Below are positions 35,108 through 43,350 of a DNA stretch of 64,000 nucleotides, piece by piece. The stretch is taken from assembly GCA_900450595.1 (NCBI GenBank), contig UGGS01000001.1, positions 2,232,001 to 2,296,000 of the forward strand. Reading direction: 5' to 3'. This DNA comes from [Flavobacterium] thermophilum. Its GTDB lineage: Bacteria > Bacillota > Bacilli > Bacillales > Anoxybacillaceae. The translations under genes were made by a program, and so were the position numbers. Below the pieces are notes generated by a model, which saw only the letters and a program-made list of their open reading frames with translations, was not told the DNA's origin and made no database searches. How positions within the stretch are numbered: the first letter of the stretch is position 1; each line of letters opens with the position of its first letter.

Positions 35108-36091
35108 TTATCGCAGCAACTGAAGCACGCTTTGCGGCTGTTGGTTCGCTTGGGCCAGCATCGATTGAGCCGCTTGGGTGAGAATGTTTTGTTTCGTGAA
35201 TTCCATCATCTCTTTCGCCATATCGACGTCGCGGATGCGCGATTCCGCCGCCGTCAAGTTTTCCGCCGACGTATCCAGATTGTTGATCGTATGCTCTAAA
35301 CGGTTTTGGTACGAACCAAGGCGAGCGCGTTCCGTCGAAACCGTGTTGATCGCAATGTCGATTTTCGAAATGGCGGCTGTTGCACCGCTGAAGGTCATAA
35401 TGCTCAAGGCATACTCAGCAGTACCTGTCTTGCTGACATCAGTCAATTGATTGGTAGCACCGCTTGTAAATTTCGCATTTTTAATGCCATCTTGGAGCTC
35501 GGTTGATACGCTCGTACCGTTTGACGTGGTTGCTGCACCGGTATCGCTGGCAGACCCACCACCGGTTGTGCCAGCCAATCCAAGCGCTTGGGCGCGCATA
35601 TCGAAAATTTTAATTTCAAACGACTGATTGGTGTTCGCCCCGATTTGCAGTTTAATCGGGCTCGCGCCGCTCACATTGCCGTTCAACAATTTTTGCGTGT
35701 TGAATTCCGTCGTATTACCGATCCGGTTGATTTCGGACGTCAATTGGTTGAACTCTTTTTGCAGCTGCTCGCGGTCTGCTTGCGTATTCGTGCTGTTGGC
35801 CGCCTGCGTTGCCAGCTCGCGCATCCGCTGCAGGATGGAGTGCACTTCATTCAGCGCACCTTCCGCCGTTTGAATGAGCGAGATACCGTCTTGAGCATTG
35901 CGGCTCGCTTGCTCCAGCCCACGAATTTGGCCGCGCATTTTTTCCGAGATCGCAAGACCCGCCGCATCGTCGCCTGCACGGTTGATGCGGAGGCCAGACG
36001 ACAGTTTTTCAATGGACTTCGAGGCGTTGGTCGTATTGGTCGTCAACTGCCGATACGTATTCAACGCCGCGATGTTGTGGTTGATTCTCAT
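35108..36091 (-). CDS. hag: Flagellin, main filament protein
   Basis: 327 residues from ATG 36091, eight bases after AAGGAGG; the 28-residue longer frame is leader RNA. Conserved N-terminal domain (MRINHNIAALNTYRQL ... AEGALNEVHSILQRMRELATQA) and C-terminal domain (RIRDVDMAKEMMEFTKQNIL ... VLQLLR). The central region (residues ~170-235) is short and rich in Ser/Thr/Gly, GTTGGGSASDTGAATTSNGT, and is the likely acceptor for Maf glycosylation. Exported by the flagellar type III system. It has a consensus SigD promoter, a CsrA-type hairpin in a ~100-base leader and its own terminator. Confidence 0.98.
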   Translation of the reverse strand: MRINHNIAALNTYRQLTTNTTNASKSIEKLSSGLRINRAGDDAAGLAISEKMRGQIRGLEQASRNAQDGISLIQTAEGALNEVHSILQRMRELATQAANSTNTQADREQLQKEFNQLTSEINRIGNTTEFNTQKLLNGNVSGASPIKLQIGANTNQSFEIKIFDMRAQALGLAGTTGGGSASDTGAATTSNGTSVSTELQDGIKNAKFTSGATNQLTDVSKTGTAEYALSIMTFSGATAAISKIDIAINTVSTERARLGSYQNRLEHTINNLDTSAENLTAAESRIRDVDMAKEMMEFTKQNILTQAAQSMLAQANQQPQSVLQLLR

Positions 36092-36117
36092 GTTCTCTTC
36101 CTCCTTGAAATGATGTT

Positions 36118-36135
36118 TTCCACGTCCTTGTGGAA
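36118..36135 (-). promoter_or_regulatory. CsrA-type binding hairpin in the hag leader
   Basis: The leader contains TTCCACAAGGACGTGGAA: a six-base-pair stem with AAGGAC in the loop, matching the preferred CsrA site (ACARGGAUG in a hairpin loop). A second GGA lies in the Shine-Dalgarno AAGGAGGAAG 20 bases downstream. Two such sites allow CsrA to bridge and block translation, as for B. subtilis hag, with FliW as antagonist. Confidence 0.8.
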
Positions 36136-36191
36136 CGGCGGGGCTAGGGCGAAAGTCGGCCGCCTTTCGCCGCAAGCCGCGCTCACTTTTT

Positions 36192-36217
36192 ATATCGGCG
36201 CGTTTTTTGGAAGTTTA
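36192..36217 (-). promoter_or_regulatory. SigD promoter of hag
   Basis: Minus strand TAAA (36217-36214), 14 bp, GCCGATAT (36199-36192): a perfect match to the SigD consensus, about 100 bp upstream of the hag start. Confidence 0.92.
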
Positions 36218-36278
36218 ATAGGGAAATGAAAATTTTTTGTCGACGGGACGAAAAAAGCGCCGCTTGGGCGCTTCGGCG

Positions 36279-36518
36279 TTATGGTTGTTTCCATTGTTTC
36301 AGCTTGGCGGTCAGTTCGGCGAGCGAGGCTTCGGACGCTTCGGCGGCGGCGTTGTTTTCCGCCTGAATGGCGAGGTACACTTCTTTGCGGTGAATGTCGA
36401 TGTGTTTGGGCGCGTTGATGCCGAGTTTCACTTGGTCTCCTTGGATGGCGAGGACAGTGATTTCGATGTCATCGCCGATTTGGATCGCTTCTTTGATTTT
36501 CCGCGTTAGGACAAGCAT
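36279..36518 (-). CDS. csrA: CsrA translational regulator
   Basis: 79 residues from ATG 36518, ribosome site AAGGGGGC. Dimeric RNA-binding protein with [40 protein letters not shown]; both are hallmark beta-strands and the RNA-contacting L4/R44-type residues are present. The C-terminal ~25 residues are an Ala/Glu-rich helix, longer than E. coli CsrA as in other bacilli. It represses hag translation; fliW is the upstream gene and hag the downstream one. Confidence 0.96.
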   Translation of the reverse strand: MLVLTRKIKEAIQIGDDIEITVLAIQGDQVKLGINAPKHIDIHRKEVYLAIQAENNAAAEASEASLAELTAKLKQWKQP

Positions 36519-36531
36519 CAAGCCGCCCCCT

Positions 36532-36966
36532 TTATGTCGCCACTTTGTCCGGGAAGAGGCGATGTTTCGTTTGGTACGGGGGGTTCGTTAAGATCACTTG
36601 CTTGCCGAGGCGCTTATGGACGTTAATGACCACGGGCGCCTGCAAGTTCGCCGTCGTCTCGTGAAACGGGTCGGCGACGGTGAGGATGACATACACGGCG
36701 ACGTCGCGTTCGCTTTCGATGTTAAGTTGTTCGACCGTCGCTTCATCCAGCTCAAATTCGTACGATGGAAAGTACGAAAACGGCTCAATCAGCACAAACC
36801 CGAGCGCAGGGATCTCGACCGACTGCAAGATGACAAACGGCGTGTCGGCGAGCGGAAGAAGGACGAACCGCTTTTCGTCGGCGAATCCGGGCAAGCCATG
36901 TGGGAAATGGATAATGTCTTCTTCCTTCACCGCCACGGTTCCGTGGTATTTCGTGTCGATATTCAT
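36532..36966 (-). CDS. fliW: FliW flagellar assembly factor
   Basis: 144 residues from ATG 36966, eight bases after AGGAGG. FliW binds either flagellin or CsrA; when flagellin is exported, free FliW sequesters CsrA and frees hag mRNA. Typical sequence: [53 protein letters not shown]. It ends 13 bp before csrA, whose ribosome site follows the fliW stop directly. Confidence 0.96.
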   Translation of the reverse strand: MNIDTKYHGTVAVKEEDIIHFPHGLPGFADEKRFVLLPLADTPFVILQSVEIPALGFVLIEPFSYFPSYEFELDEATVEQLNIESERDVAVYVILTVADPFHETTANLQAPVVINVHKRLGKQVILTNPPYQTKHRLFPDKVAT

Positions 36967-36986
36967 GAATCGTTCCTCCTGTTTTC

Positions 36987-37541
36987 TCAAATGACGACGT
37001 CAATGTGAAGCGACGGGCGCTGAGCGAGGGCGATCTTGACCGTTCCTTGCTGGTAGCGGATGATCGGCGCATGCGCCTTCACATCAATGCGCGGCGCGTG
37101 GGTGTTCCAGTCGATCGCCAGCCGTCCTGGTTCATAGTCGACCTTGACGCTAAACGGCGGCGGGACGAGGGCGATGTTGAACTCGAGCGGCGGGTCTTCA
37201 CTGTTTACAACGGCTTGATCGGCGAGCGGGTTGCCGCCGTCCTCGATGCGCATCAGTTCATCGCCTTGGACCGCAGCGCGCTCGATGAAATCGAGCACCG
37301 CTTGCCGCCCGTCAGCGGCCGCATCCCGAATGAGCCGAAACACGTGCTTGTTGTTCACCGCCGCCCACGCCTCGGTCTGGTCGATCGTCAGGCGGGCGGG
37401 GATGGAAGCGATGCGCATGTCAGCGGGCGGTTGCTCGATCGTCATCTCCGCGGGCGGCTGGGTGATGTCAAGCCGCGCCCGTTCGCTTGAGATCGCCAGC
37501 TTGGCGTACGTCGCTTCCATCCTAAGCTGCGGAATGCGCAT
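36987..37541 (-). CDS. yviE: YviE-like protein (DUF6470)
   Basis: 184 residues from ATG 37541 after AAGGGGGAAGGGC. A flagellar-locus protein of unknown function found between flgL and fliW in bacilli. Short amphipathic repeats of the type ITQPPAEMTIEQPPADM near the start and a final IRYQQGTVKIALAQRPSLHID. No signal peptide or membrane segment. Its position is conserved; the symbol rests on synteny and general resemblance. Confidence 0.85.
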   Translation of the reverse strand: MRIPQLRMEATYAKLAISSERARLDITQPPAEMTIEQPPADMRIASIPARLTIDQTEAWAAVNNKHVFRLIRDAAADGRQAVLDFIERAAVQGDELMRIEDGGNPLADQAVVNSEDPPLEFNIALVPPPFSVKVDYEPGRLAIDWNTHAPRIDVKAHAPIIRYQQGTVKIALAQRPSLHIDVVI

Positions 37542-37622
37542 GCCCTTCCCCCTTTCAATGGTTGGGATGGATACCAAAACAGCGCGGGACTGTTCGGTGA
37601 AAAAAGCCAGCAGGAAGCTGGC

Positions 37623-38516
37623 TTAGCGCAAAAAGTCAACCAGCGTCGGCTGAATGACCCGCGCGCCGACGGCCAAGGCAGCACGATGGACGCTTTCTTG
37701 CGTTTTTAAATCCGTGATGACTTTCTCCAAATCGACGTCTTCGTTGTCCGACAACATTTTTTCCGCGATCACCTGCTGGCTGTCGATGCGGTCTTCCATC
37801 AGCTCGATCCGGTTCATGCGCGCGCCGAGTTCGGCGCGGACGCCGAGCAAATTCGTCAAGTGGCTGTCGAGTTTGTCTAAATAGCCCGTTACATCATCGC
37901 CGGTCGTACTCGGATTTTCGAGGGAAGCGGCCAAGTTTTGCAAGTCCGAAAACAATCCGCTGCCCGCCCCGAACGCTGTGCTCGGGGGAATGTTGACCGG
38001 AATGTAAATGCCTTTGGCAAGCTCTATGTTCAGCTGTTGGCTGTTCGTCGACACGGAAATCGTGCCGTCCGGGTTCACCGTCACAGGCGGCTCGGTCGTT
38101 TTCGCCCCGTTGAAAATGTATTTGTCGCCGACTTTTGTATTGGCGATCGTGACCAAATGTTCGGTCAACTGGCGCACTTCTTTGGCGATCGACTGGCGCT
38201 GCGTTTCTTCGTATGTGTCGTTGCTCGCCTGCACGGTGAGCTCGCGGATGCGCTGCAGCGCCTGCGTCGCCTTGTCAAGCGCCGAATCGGAGTTTTCCAC
38301 CCAGTTGTACGCTTCCGAGAAGTTGCGTTTGAACTGCTCGACTTCCGCCAAATTCGAGCGATAGGCGATTCCTTTCATGGCGACGACAGGGTCATCAGAT
38401 GGGCGGGTGATTTTTTTCCCTGTCGAGAGCTGGGTTTGGTATTTGTCCAAATTGGCGTAGCTTCGGGCAATCTGCTTAAGCGTATTGTTCGCCAACATGC
38501 TTTGCGTAATGCGCAT
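37623..38516 (-). CDS. flgL: FlgL hook-filament junction protein
   Basis: 297 residues from ATG 38516. HAP3 sits between FlgK and the filament. The flagellin-like N-terminus MRITQSMLANNTLKQIARSY and LSTGKKITRPSDDPVVAMKG is clear, as is the C-terminal helix ALAVGARVIQPTLVDFL. It lies 11 bp after flgK, in the flgM-flgN-flgK-flgL order. Confidence 0.97.
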   Translation of the reverse strand: MRITQSMLANNTLKQIARSYANLDKYQTQLSTGKKITRPSDDPVVAMKGIAYRSNLAEVEQFKRNFSEAYNWVENSDSALDKATQALQRIRELTVQASNDTYEETQRQSIAKEVRQLTEHLVTIANTKVGDKYIFNGAKTTEPPVTVNPDGTISVSTNSQQLNIELAKGIYIPVNIPPSTAFGAGSGLFSDLQNLAASLENPSTTGDDVTGYLDKLDSHLTNLLGVRAELGARMNRIELMEDRIDSQQVIAEKMLSDNEDVDLEKVITDLKTQESVHRAALAVGARVIQPTLVDFLR

Positions 38517-38526
38517 CACCGTTCAC

Positions 38527-40122
38527 CTACCTTCCGACGACGCCCATGCCGTTGATGAGTTTATCGAGCATCTCGTCAATCACCGTGATTTGCCTTGCCG
38601 CGGCGTTGTAGGCGTGCTGGAATTTGATCATGTTCATCATCTCTTCATCGAGCGACACGGAGCTCACTGACTGCCGCTTTTCCTCCACCGACTGGCGCAG
38701 CGTTTCACTATTGCTTTTCATTCGATTCGCCTGCTCGCCAGCGACGCCAAGCTGGCCGATCCAGCCTTGATAGTTCGTTTCGACCGTGCCTGAGGAAAGC
38801 GGCAAATTAAGGGACGCCAAGTTGACGGAGATGCCGTCTTGCAGCGAAACGGTCGCATTGGACAAAAGCAGGCTGCGGACGTTGGCGAGGTTGATGGCGT
38901 TGTTGCCGTTCCCTGTTTCCCCGCTTTTCGTCGACGCCGCGATGTTCGTCAAATCGTCGATGTCGGCAGCGAGCTTGATCGTGTTCGCCGCGCCGCTCAC
39001 GGCACTGATCCCGTCAAAAAACGGGTGATTCGTGCTCCCGTTTAGCCCGTAGCCTTGGTGATGAACGGCGTTGAACACCTTGCCGAACGTGTAGGCGAGC
39101 TTGTCCAAGTTGGCGAGCATCTCGGGATACAGCCCTTTGACGATCGGCTGGCCGCTGGCGTCCGTTCCCGCCTGATAGCCGTATCCTTCGATCAACCCGC
39201 GCAGCTTGCCGTTGGCAAGAGCCGTGAAGGAAATGGTCGTCCCGCTGACATCAAGCGTATTGACGCCTGAAGCAGGGGGCATTTCCTTCACCCCGTCGCC
39301 GTCGACATCGCTGCCGTCGGGAAACGATACGGCAGACGCCGTGCGCCCTTGAACGAGATACACTTTCGCACTCCCGTTCATCACGTAAACATCGTACGTT
39401 CCTTCCGCCATGGGCAAAGCGTTGCCGCCGGTTGGATGCTTTTCCACACCGATCTCCATATACTGCGACAGCTGGTCGATCAACCGGTCGCGCTCATCGT
39501 ACAAGTCGTTGGGCAAATAGCCGTTCGGTTCGATTTCGGCGATCCGTTCGTTTAAGGCTCGGATTTGGTTGAGAAGGGAGTTGATTTCCGTCACCGTCGT
39601 GCCGATTTGCGTGCCGATGTCCGTGCGGATTTGCGTCAGTGAATTCGATAAATAGTGGAACGTCTCGACAACCGCCAACCCGCGCTGGCGGACAACAGAC
39701 CGCGCCCCTTCGTTTTCGGGATTGACGCTTAAGTCTTGCATCGCTTGCCAAAACTGATCCATCGTTTTTGCCAATCCGTTATCTGACGGTTCGTTCATAA
39801 TGTCTTCCATCTTCGCCACCGCATCCGCGCGCGCTTCCCAATAGCCGAGCTTGCTGTTTTCGCCGCGGTATTGGATGTCGAGGAAATATTCGCGCACCCG
39901 TTCGACCGACGACGCTTCCACTCCTGTCCCCATCTGCCCCGGGATGTTCGGGCGGTTGAGCCCGGGCGTCGGAAACGGCGGCGTCGCCTTGAGTTGAACG
40001 CGCTGCCGTGTATACCCTTCTGTATTGGCGTTGGCGATGTTATGGCTTGTCGTGTACAAGGCGGCTTGTTGGGCCATCATGCCGCGTCGGGCGGCTTCAA
40101 GGCCATGGAATGTCGAGAGCAT
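38527..40122 (-). CDS. flgK: FlgK hook-filament junction protein
   Basis: 531 residues from ATG 40122, ribosome site AAGGAGGAAG. HAP1, the first junction zone on the hook. N-terminal FHGLEAARRGMMAQQAALYT and SHNIANANTEGYTRQR match the flagellar rod/hook signature; the C-terminal VSLDEEMMNMIKFQHAYNAAAR is the HAP1 end motif. Normal length; 12 bp after flgN. Confidence 0.97.
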   Translation of the reverse strand: MLSTFHGLEAARRGMMAQQAALYTTSHNIANANTEGYTRQRVQLKATPPFPTPGLNRPNIPGQMGTGVEASSVERVREYFLDIQYRGENSKLGYWEARADAVAKMEDIMNEPSDNGLAKTMDQFWQAMQDLSVNPENEGARSVVRQRGLAVVETFHYLSNSLTQIRTDIGTQIGTTVTEINSLLNQIRALNERIAEIEPNGYLPNDLYDERDRLIDQLSQYMEIGVEKHPTGGNALPMAEGTYDVYVMNGSAKVYLVQGRTASAVSFPDGSDVDGDGVKEMPPASGVNTLDVSGTTISFTALANGKLRGLIEGYGYQAGTDASGQPIVKGLYPEMLANLDKLAYTFGKVFNAVHHQGYGLNGSTNHPFFDGISAVSGAANTIKLAADIDDLTNIAASTKSGETGNGNNAINLANVRSLLLSNATVSLQDGISVNLASLNLPLSSGTVETNYQGWIGQLGVAGEQANRMKSNSETLRQSVEEKRQSVSSVSLDEEMMNMIKFQHAYNAAARQITVIDEMLDKLINGMGVVGR

Positions 40123-40134
40123 CGTTCTTCCTCC

Positions 40135-40602
40135 TTACGCTTTCGATTCAAACAGCGGTCGCTCGGGCGAAGGGGCATATTGTTGCGTGCGGCTGTAGGT
40201 GGACAGCGTCGGGGCGAACGTCTCGATCATCGCGGTGACAAACTGGAGCGACTGTTCAATGAGCTGGCGGTTTAATTCATTCGCCTCGGCCACCGCGGCG
40301 ACAGCCGTCTGAAGCCGCGCTTGGCATTCCCTCAGCTCCTCGCGCTCCTTGCCTTTTGCCAGATCCATGCATCGGGAGAGGGTCGCCGCCTCATCACCGA
40401 GCGTCTCCTTCAGCCAGCGCCGCCGCCGTTCTTCGAGCTGGCGGATGGCCAAAATATGCTTCTGTTCATCGGCAAGCAAAGCCGACAGCGCCTCGATGTC
40501 GTTTTTCTTCAGCGCTTCCGTCTTCCTCCTCGACAGCGCCAGCAAGCTTTCATGCAGCTCGATATGCGCCCGCAAAAGATGGATGAGTGCCGCAAACGTC
40601 AT
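40135..40602 (-). CDS. flgN: FlgN junction-protein chaperone
   Basis: 155 residues from ATG 40602 (GTG at 40605 is equally placed relative to AAAGGAAG). Helical export chaperone for FlgK and FlgL. Heptad-rich: ALSALLADEQKHILAIRQLEERRRRW (given here as a 14-residue core, LLADEQKHILAIRQ). Low sequence conservation, so the call rests on helical pattern, length and position between flgM and flgK. Confidence 0.9.
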   Translation of the reverse strand: MTFAALIHLLRAHIELHESLLALSRRKTEALKKNDIEALSALLADEQKHILAIRQLEERRRRWLKETLGDEAATLSRCMDLAKGKEREELRECQARLQTAVAAVAEANELNRQLIEQSLQFVTAMIETFAPTLSTYSRTQQYAPSPERPLFESKA

Positions 40603-40617
40603 CACGATCCGCTTCCT

Positions 40618-40884
40618 TTATCGTTGGTTTCGGTAATAGTCGATCATCCGTTTGGCGACCGCCTGCGGGTCGACTTGGTAGGCGCCGGTTTCAATTTGTT
40701 GGCGCAGCTCCTCCAGCTTCGCCTGCCGCGCCTGTTCCCAGCTTGCCGCTTCTTGCAGCTCTTTTGCTTCTTTGGAAATTTCCACTTGATCGCCCTTCGT
40801 CTTCCCTGCCGCTAGACGCTCCGTTTTGGCGAACTGGCGTTGGTACGGGTTCACGCCCGCCGGTCCGATATGGTGGATTTTCAT
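40618..40884 (-). CDS. flgM: FlgM anti-SigD factor
   Basis: 88 residues from ATG 40884, ribosome site GAGGTG. FlgM binds and inactivates SigD until the hook is complete. The C-terminal half has the SigD-binding helices (KLEELRQQIETGAYQVDPQAVAKRMIDYY, core IETGAYQVDPQAVAKRM), and the N-terminus is polar and likely disordered, as usual. Its own SigD promoter lies 50 bp upstream, giving negative feedback. Confidence 0.96.
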   Translation of the reverse strand: MKIHHIGPAGVNPYQRQFAKTERLAAGKTKGDQVEISKEAKELQEAASWEQARQAKLEELRQQIETGAYQVDPQAVAKRMIDYYRNQR

Positions 40885-40931
40885 CGCGTTCACCTCGCTT
40901 GAGAGAAACGGTTCACATCGTGCTATTGTTT

Positions 40932-40959
40932 ATATCGGAACGTTAAGGGAAAATGTTTA
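40932..40959 (-). promoter_or_regulatory. SigD promoter of the flgM operon
   Basis: Minus strand TAAA (40959-40956), 16 bp, TCCGATAT (40939-40932). It lies between yvyF and flgM, so flgM-flgN-flgK-flgL and downstream genes can be transcribed by SigD separately from yvyF. Confidence 0.82.
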
Positions 40960-41367
40960 GCGCTCTTTACGATCTTGACTGTAATAAGTGGCGCGGCGGG
41001 AACGAGCTTCTTTTTCCTTTTCCCCCTCCGCCCGCCGCAAGTCGGCTTGCAGCTGGCCGAGGCACTTGGCGCACAACCGCCCTTCACGGATCATCGCACC
41101 GCACGAGTCGCACGGATAGCCGAGATTCGGAAAATGGACGAGCTGCAGCCGCCCCGCGCGAATCCATTTGATGATCAACTTCTCCTCAACGCCTGTCGCC
41201 TCCACCACTTGCGCCATCGTCGCCGTGCGGTTTTCCCGTCTGCGCAAAAACGCGTAAACGCGTTCAAATTGCCGTTCTTCTTCTTGATAGCACGACTCGC
41301 ATACGTCGCGGACAGAGTGTTTGACAAACAACCGCCCGCACTTCGCGCAATTGGCCAACTCCGCCAT
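40957..41367 (-). CDS. yvyF: YvyF-like flagellar-operon protein
   Basis: 136 residues from ATG 41367, six bases after GGGAGGGG. Two zinc-type knuckles: CAKCGRLFVKHSVRDVCESC (C-x2-C...C-x2-C) and CDSCGAMIREGRLCAKC. Between them is a helix-turn-helix-like segment ATMAQVVEATGVEEKLIIKW, resembling MerR/DUF-type N-termini. TIGR03826-type proteins occur beside comFC and flgM in bacilli; the role is unknown, possibly regulatory. Confidence 0.9.
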   Translation of the reverse strand: MAELANCAKCGRLFVKHSVRDVCESCYQEEERQFERVYAFLRRRENRTATMAQVVEATGVEEKLIIKWIRAGRLQLVHFPNLGYPCDSCGAMIREGRLCAKCLGQLQADLRRAEGEKEKEARSRRATYYSQDRKER

Positions 41368-41500
41368 CGTCTTCCCCTCCCGATTGTCGACATCAAACGG
41401 CTTGGTCTGATCATATAAGCTCTCCTGCTTTTTCATGCAGCCGCACAGTAGCATGTTGGACTCACTATGGCCAATGGAGGCGTTTCAGCCTGCCGATGGG

Positions 41501-41938
41501 TCATGTATAGATGTTGATGATCAGTCCTTGAATCTCACCAACGAGCCGCAAAATCTCGAGTCCACGCTGTTCTTTTTGCAGCACTTCATTCGTCAGTTCA
41601 ACGAGCTTTTGATCGACTTCCTTCACGAGCTTATAAATGCGCGCGCGCCCGCCGCGGCTGAATCCGCGTTGTTCCTCGAGCTGCAGGCCGTTTTTCACCG
41701 CGTCGTCCAAAAACGACTTGACGAGCTGTTTGTATTTGCGCAAATCCTCAACCGTCCGCGACTCGGCAAGCTTCTTCCCTTGCTCCTCGATTTGCCGGAC
41801 TTGTTCGTTGATTCGCTCCCATACAACATCGCGGCGTGTTTTCGCCATCACTTCGGTGAAGGACACTGATTCCGTGGGAACGTCATTTTTACGGCCCACA
41901 TTCGCCAGCCCTGTGCGCGTCACTTTTTGCACTTCCAT
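41501..41938 (-). CDS. YaaR family protein (DUF327)
   Basis: 145 residues from ATG 41938, eight bases after AGAGG. YaaR-type proteins are small helical proteins of unknown function; B. subtilis yaaR lies elsewhere (near the replication origin). Characteristic: RRDVVWERINEQVRQIEEQGKKL in part, KYKQLVKSFLDDAVKNG and GFSRGGRARIYKLVKEVDQKL. Here it stands downstream of the second flagellin, with the flagellin terminator between, and upstream of yvyF. Confidence 0.85.
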   Translation of the reverse strand: MEVQKVTRTGLANVGRKNDVPTESVSFTEVMAKTRRDVVWERINEQVRQIEEQGKKLAESRTVEDLRKYKQLVKSFLDDAVKNGLQLEEQRGFSRGGRARIYKLVKEVDQKLVELTNEVLQKEQRGLEILRLVGEIQGLIINIYT

Positions 41939-41984
41939 TGCCATCACCTCTCGCTACCCCCATTATCGCACAACCATAGCAAAA

Positions 41985-42008
41985 GGGCGAGGCGTTTATG
42001 CCCCGCCC
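41985..42008 (-). terminator. Terminator of the second flagellin operon
   Basis: Minus strand GGGCGGGGC, six-base loop, GCCTCGCCC, then TTTTG; about 13 bp after the flagellin stop. Confidence 0.85.
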
Positions 42009-42020
42009 GATGCGGTCCGA

Positions 42021-42848
42021 TTAGCTTTTCAAAAGCTGCAAAATCCCTTGCGGCAGCTGGTTCGACTGCGCGAGCATCGCCTGCGCCGCCTGCGTCAAGA
42101 TGTTGTTTTTCGTAAACTCCGCCATCTCCATCGCCATATCCGTATCGCGGATGCGGGATTCGGCGGAAGTTAAGTTTTCATTCGCGGTTGTCAAGTTGTT
42201 AATGGTATGCTCTAGGCGGTTTTGGTAAGCGCCCATCTTAGAACGGGATTTGGATACGGAGATGATAGCATTATCCAATGTTGTGATCGCATTCTGGGCA
42301 TCAGTAATCGTTTTAATATTTAAATTGCTAATGTCTGTAGCGTCCTCGCCAAGAGAGTTTTTCAATTGCTGTTTCCAAGATAATGTCAACGTTTGCCCAT
42401 TGTTGGATCCAAGTTGGATATCGATATTTTGATCAGCAGCAAGAATATTCATTTTGTTAAATTGCGTATCTTGTCCAATACGATCAATTTCTTCAATCAA
42501 CTGCTGAAACTCGCTGTCAAGCGCTTCTCGATCCGTATCTTGGTTCGTTCCATTCGCCGCCTGCACAGCCAGCTCGCGCATCCGCTGCAGGATGCTGTGG
42601 ACTTCGTTTAACGCCCCTTCCGCCGTTTGAATGAGCGAAATCGCATCGAGCGCGTTCCGTTCTGCCATTTGCAGGCCGCGAATTTGCGAGCGCATTTTTT
42701 CCGAAATGGCAAGCCCCGCCGCGTCATCAGCGGCGCGGTTGATGCGCAAGCCGGAGGAGAGGCGCTCTAAGTTTTTCGAGATGCTTGACTGGTTGGCTGC
42801 CAAATTGCGGTAGGCGTTGAGCGCTTGAATGTTATGGTTGATTCGCAT
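42021..42848 (-). CDS. Second flagellin
   Basis: 275 residues from ATG 42848, eight bases after AAAGGAGT. Same domain layout as the main flagellin: MRINHNIQALNAYRNLAANQ, AEGALNEVHSILQRMRELAVQAANG in part, and AMEMAEFTKNNILTQAAQ to the end QGILQLL. The central region (~140-200) is short and, unlike the main flagellin, not Ser/Thr/Gly low-complexity (NNGQTLTLSWKQQLKNS). It is probably a minor or conditionally used filament subunit. It follows a dedicated fliS-like gene under a SigD promoter. Confidence 0.95.
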   Translation of the reverse strand: MRINHNIQALNAYRNLAANQSSISKNLERLSSGLRINRAADDAAGLAISEKMRSQIRGLQMAERNALDAISLIQTAEGALNEVHSILQRMRELAVQAANGTNQDTDREALDSEFQQLIEEIDRIGQDTQFNKMNILAADQNIDIQLGSNNGQTLTLSWKQQLKNSLGEDATDISNLNIKTITDAQNAITTLDNAIISVSKSRSKMGAYQNRLEHTINNLTTANENLTSAESRIRDTDMAMEMAEFTKNNILTQAAQAMLAQSNQLPQGILQLLKS

Positions 42849-42866
42849 CAAAACCGACTCCTTTGC

Positions 42867-43307
42867 TTAAGATTGCTCATAGGCGATGAACTGCTCATAC
42901 GCCGCTGTTTTAGGATTTCGCGCCGTTTGCGCAGAAGAGGCGCCGCTTTTGAGCGCCTCGTTCCAAGCGGTGGCGATCGTAGTCGTTAATTGCCACACTT
43001 CCTGAACAATCTTCACGTCTTTTTTCATATTCGCCTCGATCAGACGCTCAGCCATATAATTGTAGAGCGCGTCCAACTGATGGGCGATGATGCCTGCGTC
43101 ATAGCGCAATCCCACGCCGAGGCGGCGAAGGATGTCGTTTCCTTTTTGCAGCTGCTTGTTCGCTTTCCAATAGTCTTTTTGTTCAAGGGCCGCGATGGCC
43201 TCTTCCAAACATTCCATCAATCCTTCATATAGCAATGCCGTCAGTTGCTGCGAGTTTTTTTGGTAAATCCATTCCTCGGTTAAAAAGTCCAACGCCGTGC
43301 CCCCCAT
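42867..43307 (-). CDS. Second FliS-like flagellin chaperone
   Basis: 146 residues if ATG 43307 is the start; the ribosome site AGAGGG is only three bases away, and TTG about 15 bp further (after GGGGGG) is a good alternative. The longer frame to 43373 contains the promoter and is rejected. FliS pattern: LTALLYEGLMECLEEAI, LQKGNDILRRLGVGL, LDALYNYMAERLIEANMKK. The C-terminus is extended compared with FliS at 8 kb. It is 18 bp before the second flagellin, so probably its cognate chaperone. Confidence 0.88.
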   Translation of the reverse strand: MGGTALDFLTEEWIYQKNSQQLTALLYEGLMECLEEAIAALEQKDYWKANKQLQKGNDILRRLGVGLRYDAGIIAHQLDALYNYMAERLIEANMKKDVKIVQEVWQLTTTIATAWNEALKSGASSAQTARNPKTAAYEQFIAYEQS

Positions 43308-43323
43308 TTGCCCTCTGTTTTTT

Positions 43324-43350
43324 ATATCGGCGATGAGTCGACAATGTTTA
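43324..43350 (-). promoter_or_regulatory. SigD promoter of fliS2-flagellin 2
   Basis: Minus strand TAAA (43350-43347), 15 bp, GCCGATAT (43331-43324): full consensus. The -35 overlaps the end of the FlhB-like gene. Confidence 0.9.

Noticed and set aside
35108..36175. 355-residue flagellin start
   Set aside because: The upstream codons lie in the leader RNA with the CsrA hairpin; ATG 36091 follows AAGGAGG and gives the standard flagellin N-terminus.
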